Source of the DNA: Acuticoccus sediminis
Lineage (GTDB): Bacteria > Pseudomonadota > Alphaproteobacteria > Rhizobiales > Amorphaceae
Reading direction: 5' to 3'
Assembly: GCF_003258595.1 (NCBI RefSeq)
Contig: NZ_QHHQ01000006.1
Coordinates: 352,251 to 416,250, forward strand
DNA: 64,000 bases
Shown here piece after piece: positions 20,501 through 27,530 of the stretch (positions are counted from its first letter, which is position 1; each line of letters starts with the position of its first letter). Both the position numbers and the translations under genes were made by a program. The notes under the pieces were generated by a model that worked only from the letters and a program-made list of their open reading frames with translations, ran no database searches and had not been told where the DNA came from.

Positions 20501-22805
20501 GGATCTCGGCGAGCCCCCGGCCGAAGCCGTCATCGCGGAGGCGCCTCCGCCCACAGATGACGAGGAACCGTCAGCGGGTTCCACTCCGGATGCCGGTGCG
20601 CAGTTTGCCGACGAAGCCGACGCCGCACCGCAGACGTCGGTGGAAGACGGGGAGCCGTCGACAGAGCCGGAACCGCCGCTGCCGGACGGATCTGCGGCGG
20701 ACGCGCCGTCGGCTGAGGACGGCGGTGTGGCCGCGCCTCCACCTGCAGGGAACGATGAGACGTCGCCAGCGCCGGAAATGCAGGCGATGGACGAAGCCGC
20801 GCCGGATGCCGACGCGCCGGTCGAGGACGTCAGCGAGGCAGCGCCGGCGTCCGATGACGACGGGGAAGCGTCCCGGGACCTCGATGTGCCGGAGGCGGAG
20901 GATCCGGCCGAGCTACCGGAGGTGACGGACGGCGAGGGCGGCGAGGCGGCGACGGATGTGGGGGCACCGCGCGACGATGCCGAAGAGCAGGCGGACCTGT
21001 TCGGGCGTCCGGGCGGCGAGCAGGGCCCGGACGACGACCCGCCGCCGTTCGACGGCGCGCTCGACGGAGCAGGCACGTCCGCTCACCCGGACGCCGAGGT
21101 GTCGCAGGATGTCGAACTCCCGTTGCCGAGCGTGACGGGCGAGGAGGCGGACGGCTGCGACGATGAGGCTGACAGCCCGTCGCGGGATACCGACCTCCAG
21201 GCGCCGGACAACGCGGAGGAACGCTGCGGGCGGGCCGACGAAGGGGACCTGCCGGCACCGGACGCCGAGCCTGACCCGGACGCAGGACAGGAGCCGGATG
21301 CAGTGCAGGATCCGGGTGCCGGGCTGAACTCGGACGTTGAGCAGGACCCGGGCCCTGAGCAGGGCGTGGCCGATGATCCCGAGGCTGATCGGGAGCCCGT
21401 CTCCGCGCAGGACGCGGACCTCGGAGAGGAGCCCGCCCCGGCGCAGGAACCGGACGCCGTGCGGGAAGCGGACGCTGCGCCGGGATCGGAAACCGTGGAG
21501 GAGGCGGACGACGAGGCGTCTGCCCCGGAGCGCGACACGGCCGAAGGGCCGGCGGCCGAGGCGGCGGAGACCGGCGACGCGGACGCGGGCGCCGAGGTGC
21601 CGCCGGAGGTCATCGCGGCGGGGCGTGGGCTCCGGGTCGACCCGGGGCAGGTGGAGCGGATGATGCAGCTCGCCGGTGAGCTCGTCGTGGCGCGCAACGC
21701 GTTGCCGCATCTCGCACGGCGGGTGGGCGACGTGCCCGGCGCACGCGATGTCGGGCGTGCGATCAAGGCGCACCACGCGATTCTCGACCGGATCGCGCGC
21801 GACATGGAAGGCATCGTCCTGGCCGTGCGGATGCGGCCGTTCGCCGACCTCGTGCAGCACGTTTCGGGCCCGGCGCGCGAGTATGCGAGGGGCGCGGGCA
21901 AGGCGGTGGAGATCGTCGCGGAGGGCGCGGCAACGGAGGTCGACAGGCTTCATTTCGACCCGCTCGCGACGACGCTCGCCCGCCTCGTCCGCTATGCGGT
22001 CGACCACGGGATCGAGCCGGCGGAGGTGCGCACGGCGGCGGGGAAGGCGGCCACCGGATCGGTCCGGCTGTCCGCCCGCCACGAAGGGGATCGCTGCGTG
22101 ATCGAGGTGCGGGACGATGGCGGCGGCCTCGACCTCGCCCGCGTCAGGGAAAAGGCGGTGTCCTGCGGCATCCTCGGCGTGGACGATCGGGATACTCTGC
22201 CCGCGGCCGACGTGGCGCGGCTCGTCCTCGCGCGCGGTTTCTCCGCCCGGGAGGCCGCGGCGGACCCCTATGGCCGGGGCGTCGCGATGGACTGGGCGCG
22301 GTCGGCGGTCGAGGCGATCGGCGGCAGCGTCTCGCTCGCGACCGTCGAGGGCGAGGGGACCGCGGTGCGCCTGTCGCTGCCGCTCGCGCGGGTGGTGACG
22401 CCGCTGATGGCGGTGGAGTGCGGCGGACAGCTCTACGGCGTGCCGATGGAGGCCGTCTGCGAGACCGACCTCGTCACGCGGGACAACCGGCACCGTGTCG
22501 CCGACCGCGAGGTCTTCGCGTACCGGCAGGCGGTCCATCCCATCGTGCGGCTCGCGGACCTGCTGCGGCACGCGCCGGCGCCACCGGCCGAGGCCGAGGA
22601 GAGCGTGCTCGTCGCATCCCTCGACGGGGAGCGCGTCGGGATCGTCGTCGACGCGGTCGTCGGCGCGATGGACGTGGTCGTGAAGCCGGTGGAGGGGATG
22701 CTCGCCGGGTTCGCGGGCTACCGCGGCACCGCGCTCACCAGCGACGGCCGGGTGATTGTGGTTCTCGATCTGAAGGAGCTTGCCGAATGCCGATCCGCTT
22801 CCTGA
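17520..22805 (+). CDS. Giant CheA-like protein with long acidic linker and degenerate catalytic residues
   Basis: This 1761-residue protein is two to three times normal CheA length. Residues 1-110 align with the CheA phosphotransfer domain, but the phospho-accepting His position is Arg45 (FDAVRALKD where CheA has AAHSIKG). Residues about 145-365 form a folded, unnamed region that may correspond to P2. Residues about 365-1360 are a linker of Asp, Glu, Ala, Pro and Gly with no Lys, Trp or Tyr seen. After about 1365 come CheA dimerisation (VERMMQLAGELVVARN), an ATPase domain and a C-terminal CheW-like domain. The N-box reads RLVRYAVDHG where CheA has HLVRN-x-x-DHG, so its His and Asn are replaced by Arg and Tyr1492. 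The DDGGGLD and GRGVAMD boxes remain. I infer a pseudokinase scaffold. Confidence 0.85.
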   Translation: MTNAQLDQFITDARCLLDESSASLKALERDPDDASLIATVFDAVRALKDASGPLELTPLTGLMNVGEDLLDMARSATLELTPDALDVMTASFEQVGGWLTELEATGALPGDAADVAAPRIADLRAMVERAAAGSDAGAPPDAPAAGSGPDWLGIFSEDDRLAALVHALETGAAIQALRYAPGAGALLAGQDPLSLVGKVPERLATSVTAAAPWPAIAELDPQLCNLVFQVLTTAGVDTLTTLFESVSAEVEVVAVEPPALIRPSGDLADSGACERFAADALERLADAPETALEDLRAATQALLLRTPAAAREAAMLRGLAVALAVPPTAPAWLEGLVRAIGNGSPRHWAGTAGAPSDAAKLYAEEAPSQEEAQAGNSSPGDDPAVDDDPNAATGPEVSADEESLAGEDAEVIETADESADEAIIADDAATSDPDDRPSDDDAAPSEAAADTAADGAAAVAEGAEDLVAEAAAASDEAVPDDLGDEPEGGAVETVDAAADEPAPADTVAHEETAEPDVDRPREDDAQEDPASEIEPVEPPVEDDTVAQDDTGSDVAGPTADEGDDGTADADGAEESAAAEDAPIAPVVEEVGEGTEADEADFGGDASADAAAAGEDAASEPVLTESDVEADAAVTDPDLGGAPDDPSPEMLETATVDTAEVPADEEGTEAASGDIEEPETAPDHAADAEPEAHSPLADAATGLDEVLGTDPQGADTATQADTDAGEEPAEAEDAAAAAGLNDEDADPEPVPVESPDENALPGAASAADPSDGAEEDGAAAPATVAADIDATPEQLDDPGGDPSVVDADAEPQSPPDPVPALDDGSAGADTSDSGDAEEAEGEDGRPDPDEAATLTEPDADAGSAEGADTGADAAPDCVDVVPEAEAAFEADADEVPDGGDAEAPAPDHEALSREDAALTAGEPVDGAAVPSDALPDDGIATADAPRSNDDESDGAESNVPLAGTGQSDLAEQEGAPASPEPARTPGIDVADDASPDLGEPPAEAVIAEAPPPTDDEEPSAGSTPDAGAQFADEADAAPQTSVEDGEPSTEPEPPLPDGSAADAPSAEDGGVAAPPPAGNDETSPAPEMQAMDEAAPDADAPVEDVSEAAPASDDDGEASRDLDVPEAEDPAELPEVTDGEGGEAATDVGAPRDDAEEQADLFGRPGGEQGPDDDPPPFDGALDGAGTSAHPDAEVSQDVELPLPSVTGEEADGCDDEADSPSRDTDLQAPDNAEERCGRADEGDLPAPDAEPDPDAGQEPDAVQDPGAGLNSDVEQDPGPEQGVADDPEADREPVSAQDADLGEEPAPAQEPDAVREADAAPGSETVEEADDEASAPERDTAEGPAAEAAETGDADAGAEVPPEVIAAGRGLRVDPGQVERMMQLAGELVVARNALPHLARRVGDVPGARDVGRAIKAHHAILDRIARDMEGIVLAVRMRPFADLVQHVSGPAREYARGAGKAVEIVAEGAATEVDRLHFDPLATTLARLVRYAVDHGIEPAEVRTAAGKAATGSVRLSARHEGDRCVIEVRDDGGGLDLARVREKAVSCGILGVDDRDTLPAADVARLVLARGFSAREAAADPYGRGVAMDWARSAVEAIGGSVSLATVEGEGTAVRLSLPLARVVTPLMAVECGGQLYGVPMEAVCETDLVTRDNRHRVADREVFAYRQAVHPIVRLADLLRHAPAPPAEAEESVLVASLDGERVGIVVDAVVGAMDVVVKPVEGMLAGFAGYRGTALTSDGRVIVVLDLKELAECRSAS
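21241..21500 (+). repeat. Degenerate short repeats in the acidic linker
   Basis: Near the end of the CheA-like linker the protein cycles through related units such as QEPDAVQDPGA, VEQDPGPEQGV and QEPDAVREADA, about 8-12 residues each. The DNA shows matching imperfect repeats around GAGCCGGATGC and CAGGATCCGGG. This suggests that the linker grew by slippage or local duplication. Confidence 0.45.
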
Positions 22806-23080
22806 ATGCGATGGCCCTCTGCGAGGGCGACTGCGGCGCGGACGAGGCGGAGCCGCTGCGCGCGTGGCTCGCCCGGCGGCGGACGTCGCTGGTCGATCTC
22901 GCCGGCGCCGACCATGTGCATACGGCGGTTGTCCAGGTGATCCTCGCGGCCCGGCCGATCATCAGCTCCGAGCCGAAGGACCCGTTCCTGTGCGAGGTGC
23001 TGGGCCCGGTTCTGGAAACCTCCCGGTCGGCCGCGCGCCATCCGCCGCTGAAGTTCACGCCGAAGCAGGCCGCAGCCTGA
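22787..23080 (+). CDS. STAS-like small signalling protein
   Basis: The 97-residue protein begins inside the last 19 bases of the CheA-like gene, so the two are translationally coupled. The pattern LRAWLARRRTSLVDLAGADHV, then HTAVVQVILAARP, fits a STAS domain: a strand, a helix, a strand ending in the Asp-rich loop, then the helix that in anti-sigma antagonists starts with the regulated Ser/Thr. Thr46 occupies that position. STAS proteins relay signals by phosphorylation-dependent binding. With a CheA-like partner that seems unable to phosphorylate, this could be a binding-only output or take phosphate from elsewhere. The family call rests on pattern only. Confidence 0.6.
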   Translation: MPIRFLNAMALCEGDCGADEAEPLRAWLARRRTSLVDLAGADHVHTAVVQVILAARPIISSEPKDPFLCEVLGPVLETSRSAARHPPLKFTPKQAAA

Positions 23081-23114
23081 GCGCAGGGGCCCTGGCGACG
23101 GCTCCGGTCATGGA

Positions 23115-24164
23115 TCAGCCGACCGGACCGGCCGGCTCGCAGCAGAGGCGGTAGACGTCGATCGCCGCGACCCCTTTCAGCTGCATGGGGCCGATCGGCT
23201 CGGCGGCCGGCGCGCCGAGGGCGGCGGCCCGGCCGTCAAGGTAGATGACGTCCCGCCCCGGCAGGCCTGAGAGGTGCGCGGCGGTGTTGACCGCCTGGCC
23301 CCAGATGTCGAACGCCATCCGGGTGCGTCCGGTGATGCCGGAGAGGACGGGCCCGTAGGTGAGGCCGGCCCGGAGGCCGAGGTCGTACTTCTTCAGCCAC
23401 GGCTCGGCCATCAGCGCCTTCGCGCAGGCGATGCAGGCGGCGACCGGCGCCTCGTGCGGGCGCATCAGGTTGCCGGTGATGACCGCGGCGTCGCCGACCA
23501 TCTTCAGCTTCTCGACGCCCTCGGCGGTGGCCGAGCGCTCCGCCGCGTCCGACAGCATGCTGACGACGTCGACCACCTCGTGCGGGTCGGTCGCGGTTGT
23601 GAACCTGCTGAAGCCGGCGACGTCGATGAAGAGGATCGCCACGTCCGAGTGGGCGCGGGGCTCGACCCGGCCGGTGGTGCTCAGCTCGCGGATCGCCTCG
23701 CGCGGCAGGATCGCCTCGAGCAGCGCGTCGCCGCGCGCCCGCTGGTGCTCGATCTCGGCGATGTAGGCCCGCTCGCGCACCCGGGCGCGGCTCCGCTCCA
23801 GCCAGGCGTTGACCCGTGCGCCGAGGATGGCGGGCTCGATGGGCTTGGGCAGGTGGTCTACCGCGCCGAGCTCGATCCCGCGCACGACGCGGTCGATCTC
23901 GTGGTGCGCGGAGACGACGATCACCGGGATGTCGGCGTATTCGCGCCGGTCACGCAGCGCGGTGAGGACGCCGAAGCCGTCGAGCCGCGGCATCATCAGG
24001 TCGAGGAGGATGAGGTCGGGCGGCGCCTTGGCGATGCGCTCCAGCGCGTCGAACCCGTCCACCGCGGTCTGGGTGCGGTGGCCGAGGTCCTCCAGTTCCT
24101 CGATGAGGATGTCGCGGTTGTAGGCCGTGTCGTCGACGATGAGGATCCGGGCAGGTTCGGTCAT
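23115..24164 (-). CDS. Response regulator with class III adenylate cyclase output
   Basis: The 349-residue protein has an N-terminal receiver (residues about 5-120, with IVDD, LLDLMMP, VSAHH and PKPIEP, all phosphorylation residues present) and a C-terminal class III cyclase (about 175-340). The cyclase keeps both metal Asp residues (LFIDVAGFSRF and KMVGDAAV), the adenine-selective Lys in VEKLK and the Asp in FDIWG. In the transition-state pair the Asn is present (QAVNTAAHL) but the usual Arg is His297. It should make cAMP when the receiver is phosphorylated, if that change is tolerated. Its ATG overlaps the stop of the preceding CheY-like gene by four bases. Confidence 0.87.
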   Translation of the reverse strand: MTEPARILIVDDTAYNRDILIEELEDLGHRTQTAVDGFDALERIAKAPPDLILLDLMMPRLDGFGVLTALRDRREYADIPVIVVSAHHEIDRVVRGIELGAVDHLPKPIEPAILGARVNAWLERSRARVRERAYIAEIEHQRARGDALLEAILPREAIRELSTTGRVEPRAHSDVAILFIDVAGFSRFTTATDPHEVVDVVSMLSDAAERSATAEGVEKLKMVGDAAVITGNLMRPHEAPVAACIACAKALMAEPWLKKYDLGLRAGLTYGPVLSGITGRTRMAFDIWGQAVNTAAHLSGLPGRDVIYLDGRAAALGAPAAEPIGPMQLKGVAAIDVYRLCCEPAGPVG

Positions 24165-24532
24165 GGTCCCAAATTCCGGTCGAGGAGCGCGAAGAGCGCC
24201 CGTTCGTCGATGGGCTTGGTCATGTGCTCGTCGCAGCCGGCGTCGAGCGCGCGCTCGCGGTCTCCGGCCATCGCATGCGCAGTCAACGCGACGATGTACG
24301 TACCCGACAGCTCCGGGCAGTCCCTGATGCAGCGCGCGACGGTCCAGCCGTCCATCAGCGGCACCGAGAGGTCCAGCAGCACGAGGTGCGGGCGCCAGGC
24401 GCGCACCAGGGCGAGCCCGCTTTCGCCGTCGACGGCACAGCGGATGTCGGCCCGGTCCTCCAGTAGCTGCACCAGCAGGTCGCGGTTCATCTCGATGTCT
24501 TCGATGACGGCGATGCGGTGACGCCCGGTCAT
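24161..24532 (-). CDS. CheY-like single-domain response regulator
   Basis: The 123-residue protein is one receiver domain: acidic pair in VIEDIE, phospho-acceptor Asp in LLDLSVP, Thr in ALTAHA and Lys in TKPID. It has no output domain. It lies between a sensor kinase and a receiver-cyclase, with 4-base overlaps on both sides, so all three are one translational unit. It probably accepts phosphate from the kinase and may act as sink, shuttle or adaptor. Confidence 0.92.
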   Translation of the reverse strand: MTGRHRIAVIEDIEMNRDLLVQLLEDRADIRCAVDGESGLALVRAWRPHLVLLDLSVPLMDGWTVARCIRDCPELSGTYIVALTAHAMAGDRERALDAGCDEHMTKPIDERALFALLDRNLGP

Positions 24533-27420
24533 GAGGCGACCTCGACGACGTCGTCGACCGCACCGCGCATCTGCAGCGGCAGGTCGACGATGAACGTGGA
24601 GCCTGCGCCGACGGTGCTGCGCACGCGCAGGTCACCCCCCATCAGCCGGGCGAGGCGGCGGCTGATGGTGAGGCCGAGTCCCGTCCCGCCCGACGGGCGG
24701 CCGTGCGGGCCGCCGACCTGGCCGAACTCCTCGAAGATCAGGCCGCGGAATTCCTCAGGGATCCCGGGACCCGTATCGGCGACGGTCAATCTCAGGTTCC
24801 CCTTGTGGCTGGCGGCCGTCACGGTGATCTGGCCCTGTTCGGTGTGCCGCGCCGCGTTGCTCAGCAGGTTGGTAAGGATCTGCCGCAGCTTCGCGGCGTC
24901 GCCGATCGCCTCGGGCGGCGCGGCGTCGATCTCGGAGACGAGCTTCACGCCCGTCGCCACCATCGGCTCGATCGTGCGCATGCACTCCTCGACGATGCCG
25001 GCCGGGGAATAGGGCGCGACCGCGACGTCCATCCGACCGGCCTCGATCTTCGACAGGTCGAGGATCTCGTTGATCAGCTTCAGGAGGTGTTCGCCGCTGA
25101 GCTGGATCTTCTCGAGGTTCTCGGCCTGCCGCTGCGGAATCATGCCCTCGGTCTTGCGGTGGACGATCCGGGCGAAGCCGATGACCGCGTTGAGCGGGGT
25201 GCGCAGCTCGTGGCTCATGGCCGCCAGGAAACGCGACTTGGCGGCGTTGGAGCTTTCCGCCTCGGCGAGCGCGCGGTCGAGCGCGCGCTCGCGCGTCTTG
25301 CGCTCGGTCACGTCCCGCACGACGCACACGATGCCCCCGTCCTCGGTCACGCTGAGCGAGAGGTCCTGCGGGAAGAGCGAACCGTCGCTGCGCCGCCCGG
25401 TCGCCTCGCCGCGCCAGGTCCGGGCGCTGCTGAGGGCCGGCATGATGTCCTCCTGGAAGCGCTTCAGCTCGGACTGGTCGTAGAGCTCCGTCCAGCTTAT
25501 CCCGATCATCTCCTCGCGGGCGAAGCCGTAGACGCGGGCGTGCGATTCGTTGACCCAGCGGTAGCAGCCGGCGCTGTCGGCGAGCGCCATGCCGTCCATC
25601 GAGGCTTCCATGCCGTGCAGGAAGGTCCGCAGCCGCGAGGCGGAGTTCTTGAGCGCGGTGATGTCGTAGTAGGTCAGCATCCGCCCGCCGTCCGGCAGCG
25701 CGATGCACTGGTATTCGAGCACGGTGCCGTTGGAGAGCTCGAGCTCGTAGGCGGGAATGTCGCCGGCCTTCACCCGCTCGATCCGCTTCTCCCGCCACGC
25801 CGGCCATACCTCGTCGGACTGGATGTAGAGGCCCTGGTTGCGGCTCTGCTCCATGTCGTCCCGCAGGGTGCGCGGCACGTCGTAGAAGTCGGCCGGCGTC
25901 TGCCAGATGCGCCTGTAGGCCGGGTTCGCCGTCCGGACGTTGAGGTTGGCGTCGAGGAAGAGGACGCCGTGGTCGACGCTGTTGAGCAGCGCCTCGAAGT
26001 CGCGCTGGCGGGCGAGCTCGCTCTCGGCCCGCTCGCGCTCGGCCAACTCGCGCCTGAGCTCGGCGGCGAGGCGCGTCAGCTCGGCGTTGCCGCTGGAGAG
26101 GTCCGCCTCGCGCTTCTCCAGCGCCCGCGCCATGCCCCGGAAGGCGCGCGACAGGGTGCCGAGCTCGTCGGGCCGCTCCGGGTCGAGCTCGGTGAGGGCG
26201 CCCTCCGCCTCCGACCGGCCGAGGCGCAGCTTGTCCGCCGTGCGCACCAGCGCGGCGAGCGGCTCGCCGACGTGCCGGCTCAGCATGGTGGAGAGGATCG
26301 ACAGCTCGATCAGGAGCGCGCCGAAGCCGAGGGCGAGCACCAGCCAGCCGATCCATTGCGCCTGCGAGTTGATGATCGCCTTCGGGAAGATGGTCACGAG
26401 GTACCAGCCGGTGCCGTTGAGCACCGAGGCGGCGATGATCTCGTTGTGACCGATCAGCTCGGCGATGCCGGACGTCGGCGCCAGACGCGCGGCGGACTGG
26501 AACACCGCCTTGAGGTGCTCGTCCTCGGTCTCGCGGACGGGGAGCGCGCCGCCGCTGGCCTGGATCGCCTCCATGAAGCGGGGATGGGCGAGGAGGTTGC
26601 CCTCGGGGTCGAACAGCAGGTTGTAGATGCCCGACTTGTCCTCGCTCACCACGCGCTCGATCAGTTCCGCCAGGAGGAGGTCGTGGCCGACGAGGGCGAC
26701 GTAGCGGTCACCGTCCCAGACGGCCTGGGTGACGGAAACGACCCACTCATTCATCCCGTAGTCGAAATAGAGGCGCGACCAGTGCGGGTGGTCGCGCTCG
26801 TCCTCGGTGGCGGCCGACGGCGACGTGCCGCCCTGGATGAGGTCGATCTTGCCGTAGATGCCCCATTCGCTGCCCTCGGCGGCCCAGGAGCGGCCGGGCC
26901 AGAACATCAGCACCGCGTTCTGCGGGGTCACCACGTAGGCGTTGGCGAAGCGGTTGCGCCATGCCGGTGCGAAGCGTTGCAGCACTTCGTAACCGGCGAG
27001 AAGGGTGCGCCTTGTATCGTCGTCGATGCGCACGCGGCGGCCGATGAAGCCGCTCACCGCGTCGCTCTCGAACACTTCCGGTCGGGTGCGGGTCGCGCCG
27101 TTTTCCCCCGCCGCGAAGAGCGCGGAGAAGCGGTCGCCGTCGTCGGCCGTCCTCAGGTAGGCAGCGCGGTACTCGCGCGCGAACATCGCCACGCCGTCCT
27201 CGGCCTCGAGCAGCACCTGGCTTTCCCGCGCGCGCCGTTCGAGGGCGTACCGCTCGAGGCCGGCGACCGCCTCCGACTCCAGTCCGCTGTGCACCTTGTA
27301 GGAGGTGATCACCGCGCCGATGAGGACGACGATGGCGATCCGCGTCGCAACGCGCGCCAGCGTGCGTGCGGCGAGCGAGTTGCGCCGCGGGAAGATCGTG
27401 CCGAAACCCGCCCAGCCCAC
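24529..27420 (-). CDS. Membrane sensor histidine kinase with periplasmic sensor, HAMP and PAS domains
   Basis: The 963-residue protein has an N-terminal membrane helix (about residues 25-42), a large Cache-like periplasmic domain to about 345 and a second helix (about 350-380). A HAMP segment, coiled coil and two PAS domains (about 470-580 and 595-710) follow. The kinase core carries the intact phospho-His motif AAMSHELRTPLNAVIGF (about 740) and an ATPase domain with NLLSNAARHT, DTGPGIP and GTGLGL. It starts at GTG. It is followed by CheY-like and receiver-cyclase genes with 4-base overlaps and preceded by an exported binding protein, so it likely senses a periplasmic ligand and drives those two regulators. 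Confidence 0.92.
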   Translation of the reverse strand: MGWAGFGTIFPRRNSLAARTLARVATRIAIVVLIGAVITSYKVHSGLESEAVAGLERYALERRARESQVLLEAEDGVAMFAREYRAAYLRTADDGDRFSALFAAGENGATRTRPEVFESDAVSGFIGRRVRIDDDTRRTLLAGYEVLQRFAPAWRNRFANAYVVTPQNAVLMFWPGRSWAAEGSEWGIYGKIDLIQGGTSPSAATEDERDHPHWSRLYFDYGMNEWVVSVTQAVWDGDRYVALVGHDLLLAELIERVVSEDKSGIYNLLFDPEGNLLAHPRFMEAIQASGGALPVRETEDEHLKAVFQSAARLAPTSGIAELIGHNEIIAASVLNGTGWYLVTIFPKAIINSQAQWIGWLVLALGFGALLIELSILSTMLSRHVGEPLAALVRTADKLRLGRSEAEGALTELDPERPDELGTLSRAFRGMARALEKREADLSSGNAELTRLAAELRRELAERERAESELARQRDFEALLNSVDHGVLFLDANLNVRTANPAYRRIWQTPADFYDVPRTLRDDMEQSRNQGLYIQSDEVWPAWREKRIERVKAGDIPAYELELSNGTVLEYQCIALPDGGRMLTYYDITALKNSASRLRTFLHGMEASMDGMALADSAGCYRWVNESHARVYGFAREEMIGISWTELYDQSELKRFQEDIMPALSSARTWRGEATGRRSDGSLFPQDLSLSVTEDGGIVCVVRDVTERKTRERALDRALAEAESSNAAKSRFLAAMSHELRTPLNAVIGFARIVHRKTEGMIPQRQAENLEKIQLSGEHLLKLINEILDLSKIEAGRMDVAVAPYSPAGIVEECMRTIEPMVATGVKLVSEIDAAPPEAIGDAAKLRQILTNLLSNAARHTEQGQITVTAASHKGNLRLTVADTGPGIPEEFRGLIFEEFGQVGGPHGRPSGGTGLGLTISRRLARLMGGDLRVRSTVGAGSTFIVDLPLQMRGAVDDVVEVAS

Positions 27421-27530
27421 GGGCGCGCGCCTAACGTGCGGTCGAGCTGACCGGTGCCGGCAAGCTCGTCCGCGCGCACGGCCGGGCGACCGGTCGTGCC
27501 GTGGTGATGCGGACCCTCGCGGCGGTCACG

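Noticed and set aside
18610..21600. Possibility that the CheA-like gene is two genes joined by sequencing error
   Set aside because: The frame stays open with consistent codon-position bias for 5.3 kb. Both ends are parts of one CheA architecture, and no stop, start or ribosome site interrupts the linker.
20913..22571. Long antisense frames across the CheA linker and ATPase part
   Set aside because: They arise from the repetitive GCC/GAC/GAG codons of the acidic linker. Products are Arg/Ala/Pro strings without domains.
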